Below are positions 1 to 10,690 of a DNA stretch of 64,000 nucleotides, piece after piece (within the stretch, counting starts at the first letter, position 1; every line of letters begins with the position of its first letter). Under the pieces are notes generated by a model. The model saw nothing but the letters and a program-made list of their open reading frames with translations, ran no database searches and had not been told where the DNA came from. The position numbers and the translations under genes were made by a program. Source of the stretch: Aquila chrysaetos chrysaetos. Its lineage: Eukaryota > Chordata > Aves > Accipitriformes > Accipitridae. The stretch spans positions 38,067,120 to 38,131,119 of the forward strand of contig NC_044006.1 of the NCBI RefSeq assembly GCF_900496995.4, given 5' to 3'.

Positions 1-3000
1 GGTCTTGGCATGGCATCTTGACTTCCGTGGGGCAAGAGCAGAGATTTCTGGGTACGGGCACGCGGACTGCAGGAGAAAGGCAAAAGCTTACCCAGCGCGT
101 GGCTGCAGCTGCGGCAGGGTTCAGCGAGGCTGACGGCCGCCTGCTGCAGCTCTGCCCGGGGGGGCGTGGGAGGCGGGTTGGGGTTCTTCCAGCCATTGCA
201 TTTACAGGATTCCTCGGCCTGAAACCAAAGCAAAGGGATATCAATCAACACTGGAAAACACAGGAACTTGCTGAAACCGCGCTACTTCAAAAGCAGTAGG
301 AAGTAATATTATTAATTACAAGTTGGGGGTTTGGTTTGTTTCAATGTTGTGGGGGGTGTTTTCGGGGTGTTTTGTCGCTGTTGCTTTGTTTGGTTTTGCT
401 TTTTTATCTACCACACAGCTAGACTTTATTTTCTAGAAATAATAAGAAATAGAACACTACCCCAAACAGAGAGATTAACATAGTTCTGGTAAGCAAACTG
501 TGCTCAGAAAAATACATACACAAACTCTGGCTAATTCCTTTACAGAAAGCCCTCACTCTAGAGAAAGAAGTATTCAAACATTTACTGGTATATCAACATG
601 TACAGATCCTGCCACCGACACCGTTTTAACAATTTAAACAGGTTATCTAACAGGCAACATACTTATCACTGCCTTAGCAGCTATACCGGCAACAAGGAAT
701 CATGCAACTAAAACCAAGCCTATGACAACCCAAGCAGGGTTAACTAAATACTGAAATAAGCAAACAATAACTGCACTATTGGAGAAAGCTGTCCAAAGCA
801 AAGCTTGGCCACAAAAGCAGCGGATGCCAAAGACAGTGACACTACAAATGCAACCCACTGCTTACCCTGGAAAGTTTATTTACGCTCACCGAGTGTGAAA
901 CACCACCGATAGAGTGCAGCTAAAAGGGGTGACCATGAAGGGAGAGGTTGTGACTTTGGTAATCATGTCTCAAATTGCTCAGATGTTCAAGGTCCCGATT
1001 CTAGTTATCCAAAGAGCAGCTTTACAGAAGGGGTTTTTCTTCTGCATATGCAAAGGATCTTAGTCATTTTGATGGTAAAGTACTTCCAACACCATTCATA
1101 CTCCTATTTGAAGATCTAATCGGAAGGAAAGCATGCTTTTCTACTGTTCAGAGATATCTGTGCACTGAGCTGTAACAAGATATTCATGAATTTGCAGTGC
1201 CAAGACCTCAGTGAGGAAAGTCTGCCAACTGCTGCATAATATTTATGACTGAAACAACCTTAGTAGGAAAAATTGTGATGTTAATATATCCAGCACTAAT
1301 GTGTCATTTTTCAAAACCAATTCTGAATATATTTAATGCAATCTATTTCAGGAACCTATTTCATTTTCCTTTTATATTTCAAAATCCCATCTTACCTAAG
1401 GAAGAAGCACCCAGGAGAAGCAGAAAGGATCACAGCTTGACAGCTCCTAAGACTGACAGCTTTGTAGATTGATGGTAAATTGTTCTTCCAAACTAACTTC
1501 AATATTCAGCAACCTGAGCACCAAGAAAAGCTCTGTCTGCAGTTTACTGAGCACCACATGATGTTTTTACAATCTCTAACGCTTAAGTATTTATCCGGCT
1601 GGGCTGCTGGCCCCAGGTGCCATGGCCTCTGCCTGCGCCCAGGGCAGTCTGGCAGGCACCAACGGGTAGGAGTTGCATTTTCAGCAGCTGGAGCCACCAC
1701 CAAGATGACTCAGAAATCCACCTGCAAGTGCCCAGCAAAAGCACTTCCACAGGCTTCTCTTGGAAAGGGGACAACCCGTGTCGCCCGAACCCCCTGGCTC
1801 TCCAAACTCACTGCGTGGGCGCAGGCTGCCTGCCACCCCATGTATTTATCATGTGGCATCGGGGAGGTTTCAGCATGAAATGGGGGAAGATTAAAACAAT
1901 TTTTTTTTTCAAGTCTCATAAAATGCAGTCTGGATGGGTTTATGGTGAATTTTATGTTATTTTTCTATCATGTTTTCTATGAGTAATATGATTGGCAGAG
2001 AAGTGAAGAAGGCCCAATGTTATTTTACAGCAGAAACCGTCTCTTACAGTTTCACAGGCGTTGAGCCAGTTTTACTTTTGTTTGTTTTCCAGACCTACAG
2101 GACCTCTTAAAGTTTAATGACTAGAAAGAGAGATCAGTGATTGAGTGACACCCATGAACGAACCATTGCTCTGGTGCGGGGACTTTGAACATCTGTGAGA
2201 TGATGTGAAACCCCACTGTCAATTAGCGTTTTGAGCTAGACGAAACCAATGCCAAATAAGCTATCCACACTCGCTTTGTGGGAGAGGCAACGTTGCCATG
2301 AAAGTTTTTGCAGTTAAGACAAGGATAGGGAAACTGTCATGGAAAAAAATGTCAGAAAATGAGATTATTGCCAAAGAAAATTCAAGAGACAATTGTAAAA
2401 AAGTTCTCAAACAAAAATTGACTGAATGTTATTTTAGGGAAGTAAGATTTGATCCTTCCCATGCAGCTGTCCAGACAAATGTTCAACACTGTAAATTACT
2501 GACATAATATCATGCTTATTATTAATTGCCTTAAATCATACCACAATGACACATGTCCGAAAAAAAACCCTCAAACTAGGCACAAGCTTTTTGAGAATTT
2601 TTTCGCAGAGTGGAAGCAGTATTTCACAGAAGCTCACCACACAGTGTTTACTATCAAGCCTAAAAACTATAAACAGTGAGTAACTACACAAACTTTAGTG
2701 TCACACAATAATTAACAGCAAAGATGCAAACAAACAGATGTACAGATCGTTATAACAACTCAGTTAAACTGCCAAAAATAAGTATCAACCCACCCACAGA
2801 AGAATAAAAACAGCATGCTAAACGGCAGATTTTTTCTGCCCTCAGTAGCATTTCCTTGCTAGATCTTTTTGAAGCAGCTGTTAATTTGTATTGTTCAAAT
2901 TATTCCAGAGACCTTTCTCAAACAACTAGTAGGGTGGGTTTTTTAATCTCTCTACAAAACACCAGAATCGCCATAAATGTTCTGTTAACCAAGGGGAAGC

Positions 3001-4954
3001 CCAACCCGAAAAGGTCCTCTTTAAAACTAAGCTTTCATTGTAGATGTTGACAGTGCAAGTATTTTGCAGTGAATACGCAATGTGCATTCCTCAGTGGCTT
3101 AAATTGCTGAGTTGTTTTAAGTCTTCCACAGCGTTTTGTTCATTCAATCCTTTCTTTCTTCCTTTTTTTTTTAATGTCACTCATCTGCTTTTCATTAGAA
3201 AATAAAGTATGACTTCACCTCTGCAAAAACTTAATTTAAGATCAAAACAGTTTTCAGGGGAGGAAGGAAAAGAAGCATTTGTACTAGTACATCCAGCCCT
3301 TGAAGTCCTGTTTTCTGGGACATCTGCAGAGCTTTGATAAAGCCACTGGAGAAAGTTGTGGACTTACTGAAGCCTGCAAAGTAATGACTATCATCTTTGC
3401 AGGCCCAGGGACCACAAACACTGCATCTTCATTGCGGTTTTTAATAAAACTGAATGAGTGCAATATAATAAAACCCAACAATTACACACTGTTGCCTGCC
3501 CCCCTCCTGCCCAAAAAAAACAGTGCAGAAATAATGTCCATTTTGCATTGTACAATATAATTTCAATCATTTTTTTGACCCTTTCCGTGTTAGGTGGAGC
3601 GTTACAATGTGGGAAATCAAACTGCCTGGTAGCGCTGGGCAGTGCAAACTGCAACTCTGGACAAACTCAAGTTACTGTTTCCTTTAAAATACTGAATATA
3701 CTGATAGCTGGTCAAAAATGGACGGTGAAAAAATACAGCACGTTTTAATACAGTTGGTAGCATTTTTAATTAAAAAGGAAGCACCTGAAAGTTACAACAT
3801 TGCACATCTCGGCCCCTTTTAAGTGGGTTTCAGGTGTGTGTCTAAATAATAATGAAAAAATGAAGAATTTTACAGTAACTTATGGACTAAAACATTCCTC
3901 CCCTTTTCGAATAGTGAAATAAGCATAGGAACCTGCAAACTTCAAGCAAACTTAATTACAAAGTAAAAGACCCCAACAGTCTTAAAACTGAGTTTCAAAA
4001 CAGCTGTTGTGCTGGGCTCTATTTCCAACTCAAAATCATACAGGTTGCCCTGTCTGGTAACTGAGATGCAAAGCAGACTCAACAGATTATATATACACGA
4101 CATTACAGATGTTTCTATTTCCAGCAAGTATAATTACTCTAGAAAAAATATTCTTCCTCCCAACACAAAAGCCATGTAAAATACCCTATAAGTTTTTTCC
4201 TGCAAGCAATAATCTCAAATTGATGCTTTTAACAGAGAACATCACACAAACCATAACAAATACATTGATTAATTTAAAATACATATTTTTCCTACTCAGA
4301 TGTCTAGAACCCAGCAACCAGATAGTTGGACACTGCTTGGAAAGCCACTCATACGTATCAGGAAATTAGCTGACCCATTTACCTTTAACAATACAAAATA
4401 AGCAATTCTATGTTCAGCTCTAAGGACATGTTCTTCATTTATAAATCAATCCAAGTATTTTATTCCCTGTATTTTCCAGTTTCACTTACAGAATAGATGT
4501 AGGCTACCATATAAAGCTTTTATTAACAATAGGGGCCCAATTCCCATCTTGTAAAGTTAATGGTAGATTTCCTATTTAAAGGAAGATGCTTTAATTGGGC
4601 CTGTAAGACATTGTAAAACAGACTCACCGCACTATGAAAATGATCGTAAGAAAGCTTTAGATGTCTTCTATGTCTCCTATCCACTTCTGCAGAAAACAAC
4701 TTTAATACATTTCCAGTTGAGCTTCAAGGAGCTGTACTCGCACTATACAGAGTCCAGCAGTAATACAGCCAAGTCTGCCTCATCTTAATCTGCCTTACAA
4801 AAGTCAGGAAAAAAAAAAATTTCATTACGGAAACGGTGGTACATATTTACCCTATGAACTCTTTTTTTATGTGTAGGAGCAGGAAAACTGCATAGAGGTC
4901 ACTCTAGGATGAAAAGTGGGAAGAAGTGCCTCTACCAAGGGTCAGCAGCTTGTC

Positions 4955-5110
4955 TGGAGCCTGGGACCCAGATTTTACTTCAACCTCTGCCACTCACTCA
5001 CCTGCTGCAGGGCCTTGCCCAAGTCATCTCATCATAACCCTTCTCACTCTCTGTCCATTTTGTTTATCTCAAGCACAAAGTCTTTCTTCAAGAGGCATTA
5101 TTCCCTGCTA
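4955..5110. repeat. Possible ancient MIR-like SINE fragment
   Basis: The order of short words in this stretch (CTGCCACTCACTCACCTG, then GCCTTGCCCAAGTCATCTC) resembles the core of the amniote MIR element. The match is by eye and divergent, so this is tentative. Confidence 0.35.
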
Positions 5111-5791
5111 CTTGTGCAAATGCCTCAGGCTATTGGGCTCTAATTATAAGCATCCAGGCATGTAAGATATATATATATAATGAGAAATAACCAATTTTAC
5201 AGAAAACAGTGTACTAAAATAGTACATATTTCAACTTGTTTACAAGAAAAACTCCCAGTGGGACTGGAGAGAGAGTTGTATTTTCACATACTGTAGACCA
5301 AGAGGGAAAAAAATGCCGAGACTCCCTCCTACATCTTCATTAAATATATTTATGTGTGTAAGTCACACAGTGCTGCTTTTATATAAAAGTGCTGCAAGCT
5401 CGCATGCCTCATGCTCAATTTCACACTGGGCAAAACCAAAACGATGTATGCAGCCATTCATACACGCACAGAGATAGCAAGTGCCAAATACAAAACCCCA
5501 CACAGCATACAGCACTTCTGTGCACTTCCAAAAGTCGTGAAAACTGTGCCAACTCTTAATATATATCTCATTGTTCAGAATGCACTTTCTTCCCCCCCAA
5601 ACGTGGGCATTTAAGAAGGGGTTTTTTACACAGAAGAGCCTGTTCTCTCCCTTCCACCCCGACCTTTTCTCACAGGGGAAAAAGTCAAGCAGAGCAGCTC
5701 AACAGCTACAACCCTCCTGTCCCAATTCTTTATCAGGAAAAAGAAAGAAACCCTACATTCCTCTAGTCTGGGCAGCAGCTCCCTAAACTTC

Positions 5792-6026
5792 TGTGATGGG
5801 TTGACCCTGGCTGGATGCCAGGTGCCCACCAAAGCTGTTCTATCACTCCCCCTCCTCAGCTGGACAGGGGAGAGAAAATATAACAAAGAGCTTGTGGGTC
5901 GAGATAAGGACAGGAGAGATCACTCACCAATTACCAACATGGGCAAAACAGACTCAGCTTGGGGAAAATTACCCCTGTAACCCCCCCCCCCCCGCTACCA
6001 AAACCTTGCCACACAAAGCCAATACA
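5792..6026. mobile_element. Internally deleted solo LTR of an avian endogenous retrovirus, 5-bp TSD
   Basis: The element starts TGTGATGGGTTGACCCTGG and ends CCAATACA, the TG...CA ends of an LTR, and is flanked on both sides by the 5-bp duplication ACTTC (5787-5791 and 6027-6031). The two ends resemble a bird LTR that, from memory, is normally several hundred bases longer; here about 235 bp remain, so most of the middle is missing. A run of C residues followed by GCTACCAAAACC lies in the right part. No internal retroviral genes are present. The family name is not assigned. Confidence 0.75.
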
Positions 6027-8910
6027 ACTTCACTCGCGTTCTGCTCAGGATATGTGCACGCTGAAGATGTCTTTGCCAGCAGTCTTCGTCCGTGTTTCCC
6101 GTGAAGAAAAGGGATCGCTGAAGAAACACCAGGAGGTCCCTCTTGGGGACTGAGCACCCTACCCCAGAGCAGTGCCTTTCCACCCTTTTCTGCTTGGCAT
6201 TTCTGCTGTCGCCAGTGAGACTCACCCTCTGCACAGCCATCAACCTCTCCATCTTCTTGTGTTGCTGCTCTTCATCCCCAGCGAACACACGCTCCCTGCC
6301 TCTGCTGCTCCCAGCATCTCTGAGGTTAAGTTCCTAATAAATTCTGTGTGCGGAATTTTGCAATGAATTGTACGTGGGAGAAGGCAATCAATGCTAAGGG
6401 TGGCATTGCGTATTTTCTGCACTCCAACTTGTACAGCTCTACGTAGATTTACACAAGATTCAGGTATGGCCACTACTTGAACGAACACGGATGTCCCCCT
6501 CGGAGATGGTGTGTTTGCCTTCTCTCACTCTTTTGCACTCACACACAGAAATGCAAAATAAATGGAAGAGAAGTTGCAACCCAAAGTAGGAAAAAGTTCA
6601 GAGTTACACTCTGCACGCAGTCTCTTGCAAACGACTAATGTTGCAAGCCAAGCAGTGTCATTTTGGAGGACCTGCCAGGTGTTTAGGAAGAAAAATAACA
6701 CATTCTTCCAACCTGCGCCATCCTTCCCCCTTTATCCCACAGGAGAAGCCACTTGATTAGCTTACACAGACCTTCCTGTCTGTCTACCTGCTTCTGTTTT
6801 GAGACCTGAAAGAAAGCTGCCTGCCACTGAATTACTGAAGAGAAGTGAAATAGCAAAAGTAGGTTATGCATTTTAATATGAACACAGAGCAGCGTTTAGT
6901 GCTGTGGCCGTGCATAGGACCTGGAGGGAGGAAGAGGCCCTGGGGTGCCCCTGGCCATGGGTCCCTCTCCATCCCTCACCGGTGTGCCAACCCAGGACTT
7001 CTCACGGAAGAGGGCCAGAAAGAACACCCCAGCAGAGCACCAGCAGTAACGAGCTGTCACCACACTGTACCCCACCACTGGAGCCCTGGGAGAGGGAAAG
7101 AAGGGCAGGCGCCAGGCCGCAGCGTGCTCTCCTCCCCTCTCAAATGGCACTCGTCTCCCTTCCAACAAAGCACCTGCGGCAGTGCCCGTGTGGGGCTGCT
7201 GAGTCCCCGAAAAAGCAAAAGGTTTGGGAGGAGACAAGGCTGCCTGCACATTCTCACAGCACAGCTACATCTGTGGGGCAAAGCACCTCAGGAGAAGGCT
7301 TTTGCCCTCACAAAGATCATCTGGAGGTACATCAGGGGAAGAAAAAAGAACTGACCAGGGAAGAAAAAAGCAATTCACAGACACACACGCACTCCTAACA
7401 GCCAGTAAAAATCTTACCCACCCTACAACCAGCTTCATTTAACAGCAAGTCTTGGTAACATTAAAATATGGGGGTGCAAAGGGGACTCAGCACTGGGAAA
7501 GCTTCAAACCACACCACCCAGCCTGCAGCGAGGGTGGCAAGTTTCAAGTACGCTAGCTGGTCTTTTAACTTACTGACACCAGCATAATCTTGCAATGTCC
7601 CACGCATGCACCAAAGCTGAAGTGGAGGTGCCTGTGTATTTGGAAGCAGCTACGGAATTGAAATGCGTGTGGCTTCCTTAATTTGCCCTCACATGACAAC
7701 ATTGCGCCATGCCTTCAGCATACAGTTACAGCTCCTCACACCACCAGACAGGAGGACTACAGAGCCATACTACGATGCTTCCTCAAGCACGTTAGCATTT
7801 AGTTTGCCCTTTCACTTAACGTTTGCCCTTTTGAGGCTCCAAAGTATGGGAACAGAGAAAATAAGATGCACACTTCTCACAAAGACCTATTTCCAACGCT
7901 GAAAGCATTACTAGAGGATTTGACATCAGCACTGCCAATCCGAACATGTCAGACCCGCTGTGCATCCAGCAATTGCCCTGACAGCAGCAGCGGAGCCAGC
8001 GGCCCGTGCTCCGAGCACACCGGTCCTCCTCTGCATGTGCAGAGGACAGACGACAGTGCCGGTCGCCACAGACCTCCGACGGCGGGAGCGACAGCTCTGA
8101 CCGAGCTCCCTCCATCCCCAGCAAATAGGCGAGTCCTGCTTCTCCCACCACGAAGAGAACCGCAGGTGGAGGGAAAGTGCTGGCGGAGGGGAAACCAGGG
8201 CAGCTCTCCTGCATAGGAGAGGCGACCGCCGGGCAGGTGCTGGAGAAGAGATCCCGGCTAGGGCAGGGTGCAGGTGGGCGGCGGTGCCCGCCTCCCGCCC
8301 GGGGAACCGGGCCGGCGCTACGTGACCGGCGGGGACACAACTTTCCCAAACCCGCAGGCCGCGCCCCTCCGCTTCTCTGCCAAAGGGGCTGGCGACGGTG
8401 CCAGCTCGGGGCAGCGGCTTTTGCGGTATCAACAGCTCTGCGCTGCGAGGCCGCCGCCGCCGCGCCCCGGCCCAGAGGCAGCCCCCGGGCGGGGCCGGGG
8501 GTGCGCTCCCCGGGGCCGGGGCCTCCCCCCAACCCCCCCGGGCAGGCGGGTGTCCCCGCTCCCCGCCGCGATGTTTACGCGGCGGGCAGCTGCGGCAGCG
8601 CTGCTAACCCAGCGCTTACCGCCAGCACCAGGAGCCGCCCCGCCCGCCGCCTCCCGCGGGAAGACGGACGGACGGACGCACGCCGGGGACGGGCACCTCC
8701 GCGGCCGCCCGGCTCGGGCAGGAGGAGGGCGGCGCTGCCCCCCGCGGTCCCCTCTTCGGGGCGTCCGGGGTTTATTTTTGCGACCGCCGGCCGGAAAGCT
8801 CCGGGGGAAGCAGGATCCGCCGGCACCGCCAGAGCCGCCACTTCCGCGGGGAGCGCCGGGCTGCAGCCGGGCCGCCTCCCCCGCCCGGCACGGCCCTTCC
8901 CCACCGCCTC

Positions 8911-8937
8911 CTTCCCTCCCTCCCTCCCTCCCTCCCG
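8911..8937. repeat. (CCCT)n microsatellite in KAT2B intron 1
   Basis: This is a perfect-looking run of TCCC/CCCT units just inside KAT2B intron 1, about 55 bp from the exon 1 donor. Confidence 0.85.
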
Positions 8938-8991
8938 TCAATCCCCACCCTCCGTGGGCGGGTGGGCGCCCGCGGCCGGGCGGCCGGGTAC

Positions 8992-9213
8992 CTTGCAAGC
9001 GGAGTAGACGCCCAGCTTCTCCAGCTTCTTGGCCCGCGGCGCGGCGCGCAGCTGCGCCTTCTTCCCCGCGGTGCGCGCCGAGCCGGGCCCCCCGGCGCTC
9101 TCGGCGGCGCTGCGGGCCGGCCCCCCGGCGGCCACCCCACCGGCGGCCGGGGAGCCCTGCTGCGGCCCGCCGCCGCCCGCCGCCCCGGCCCCGCCGCCGC
9201 CAGGCTCCGCCAT
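8992..9213 (-). CDS. KAT2B: KAT2B (PCAF) coding exon 1, N-terminus of lysine acetyltransferase 2B
   Basis: This exon encodes the first 74 residues of KAT2B/PCAF, the nuclear acetyltransferase of SAGA/ATAC-type coactivator complexes that modifies histone H3 and other proteins. The start is the ATG whose complement lies at 9211-9213. Residues 2-48 are a low-complexity Gly/Ala/Pro tract, followed by the conserved KKAQLRAAPR and AKKLEKLGVYSACK (to residue 74), which I recognise from the mammalian protein. The exon ends exactly after the AAG of SACK and is followed by a GTACC donor (8991-8990), phase 0. Only this exon lies in the window: the PCAF homology, GNAT catalytic and bromodomain exons would be beyond the left edge. 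The Gly/Ala tract is shorter than in mammals (about 100 residues to the same Lys, from memory). The minus-strand frame continuing to 8938 is intronic read-through. Confidence 0.93.
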
Positions 9214-10469
9214 GCCCGCGGCGCGGCGGCAGCCGCCCGTCCGGCCGGCCGGCGCGGTGCGGTGCGCCCGGCCCTAGACCCTCCCCTTCGCCGCGCCGCC
9301 GCCGGCTGCTCCCCGGGGGGGGGGGCGGGAGGAGGGACCCGCCGCTCCGCGGGCGGCTCCTGCCCCGCCGGGCGGGGGGGGTGGTGGGGGAGAATGGCCG
9401 GCACCCGCCTCCCGCCGCTGCGCACCGCGGGGGCGGGTGGCGGCGGCGGCGGCACCCGCTGCGTGCGGGAAGCTGCCACGGAGCCAGCCCGCCCCCCGGG
9501 AGGCTGCGGGGAAAGTCGCCCGTGAAAGAGGCGACATCGCTGGCTGCGCGCACCGCGCGGAGCCCGGGCCGGCGGCGGAGCGGGGCGGCCGCGCTCCTGA
9601 AGCCCGCTGAGCCCGCGGTGCCGCCGCAGCCTCCGTTCCCCCGCGTCGTGCCGCTACTTTGCTTGACTTAACCGTTGCGTTTCCCCACTGTGCGCTTGCA
9701 GCCGCTTTTAAAGGATTCCTTTTTTCCCCGGCTGATTTCTAATTCAATAGATAAACGCCAGTCGGTTTGACGTGCAGGAGAATTCAGAAACTCCCTGCTC
9801 AGTTCCTCGCGTCGTGTTTTTGGGGCTTGCTTTTTTTTTTTTTTTTTTTTTGTCCAGGAACAAGCGTTGACAGCAGGTCAACTTATGTCTTAAAGGGATT
9901 ACCTTTTAATTGAAAGCTAAAATTAAGTAAATGATCCCGCCACAGAAACTGCGCTCTCTGCACAGAAGCAAGTGCTTCGGGTTGGAGGCAGTTACGCTCC
10001 GTTGCACGTATGTAAAAAAAGCGGTTGAGCCGTGAGAAACCACAAATGGCAATTCTGTACTACGGCACCACGGTGTAAAAAGCTGAGGCTGGGCGTTTGC
10101 GTGGGATCTGCGGCTCTTTGATGTGTAAACCTGAAGCAGCAATATTAGTTTGGAAGGGAATCCCAGCATATAAAGAGCTCTCACAGGCGCAGGGCCTTGC
10201 CACCTTGTGCGGGGCAAGCAAAGATGACTCCAGACTTCTGCAAAGTTAGGAGTAGTATTGGGGGGGGAGAAAACACTTTTCCCTGTGGTTTCCCCCATCC
10301 CTCACCTTCTCAGCTCCTGGGGATATTTTCAAGCGTAAGGTTGTACGGCAAGTTAGCATATTCATCAAATGATGGGGAAAAAAAGAAAGGAATACAGGAA
10401 AACGCTGTAGTATTTCCCTGAAAAAGGGTGTCTGGGTTTGGGTTGGTTTTTTTGCTGAGGTTTTAAAAT

Positions 10470-10690
10470 CGATGGTGGGGGGGGGGGTCGGGATCTGCCC
10501 GCCCGGCCTCCGCCGCGGGGTCCCCGGGGCCGGCGACCCCGCGGCGGAGGCCGGGGCTGGCTTAGGGCTTCCCAGCAGCTGTGACAGCGACCCGTAAGAT
10601 GGCTGCTGCCATCCCCGGTGCTTTAAGACGGACTGTTAAGGTGGAGGAGCCGCTGCGCTCGGCGGCGGTTGCCCCAAGCTTCACAGCAAA
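10470..10690. promoter_or_regulatory. GC-rich patch upstream of KAT2B with a YY1-like motif and inverted repeat
   Basis: This CpG-rich block is separate from the main KAT2B island, about 1.3 kb upstream of its ATG. It contains a run of about 12 G residues (near 10478-10489), a long perfect inverted repeat (10502-10555) and AAGATGGCTGCTG at 10596, a good match to the YY1 consensus. It could be an upstream promoter element or the start of a divergent non-coding transcript. That is inference. Confidence 0.5.
10502..10555. repeat. 21-bp perfect GC inverted repeat with 12-nt loop
   Basis: The left arm at 10502-10522 (begins CCCGGCCTCC, ends GGGGTC) is the exact reverse complement of the right arm at 10535-10555 (begins GACCCC, ends GGCCGGG), with a 12-base GC-only loop between them. 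The fold would be a very stable hairpin. Confidence 0.9.

Larger units (their letters stand above)
1..8991 (-). other. KAT2B: KAT2B intron 1 (partial, runs off the left edge)
   Basis: This stretch lies downstream of the KAT2B exon 1 donor on the minus strand and shows no further KAT2B exon. It holds a small GC-rich patch near 40-190, GT-rich low-complexity sequence at about 320-410, a possible MIR-like fragment near 4955-5110, an (AT)n run near 5167-5180, an internally deleted LTR at 5792-6026, and a moderately GC-rich segment at about 6900-7300 that is open in several frames but has no recognisable protein. Confidence 0.8.
8230..9650. promoter_or_regulatory. KAT2B: CpG island over KAT2B exon 1 and promoter
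   Basis: Extremely GC- and CpG-rich sequence surrounds KAT2B exon 1, with homopolymer G runs near 9316-9326 and a CCCT tandem tract at about 8911-8937. Such islands mark promoters of broadly expressed genes. The transcription start is presumably above 9213 on the minus strand, but no unique TATA box or initiator is evident. Large overlapping open frames on both strands here have no family resemblance and are expected in stop-poor GC-rich DNA. Confidence 0.85.

Noticed and set aside
6866-7398. Overlapping frames of about 160 codons in KAT2B intron 1
   Set aside because: Several frames are open in the same GC-richer stretch and none resembles a protein family.
8268-9671. 467-codon plus-strand and 374-codon minus-strand frames in the KAT2B island
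   Set aside because: Compositional frames overlapping the true KAT2B exon, with no family resemblance. The 374-codon frame is out of frame with KAT2B.
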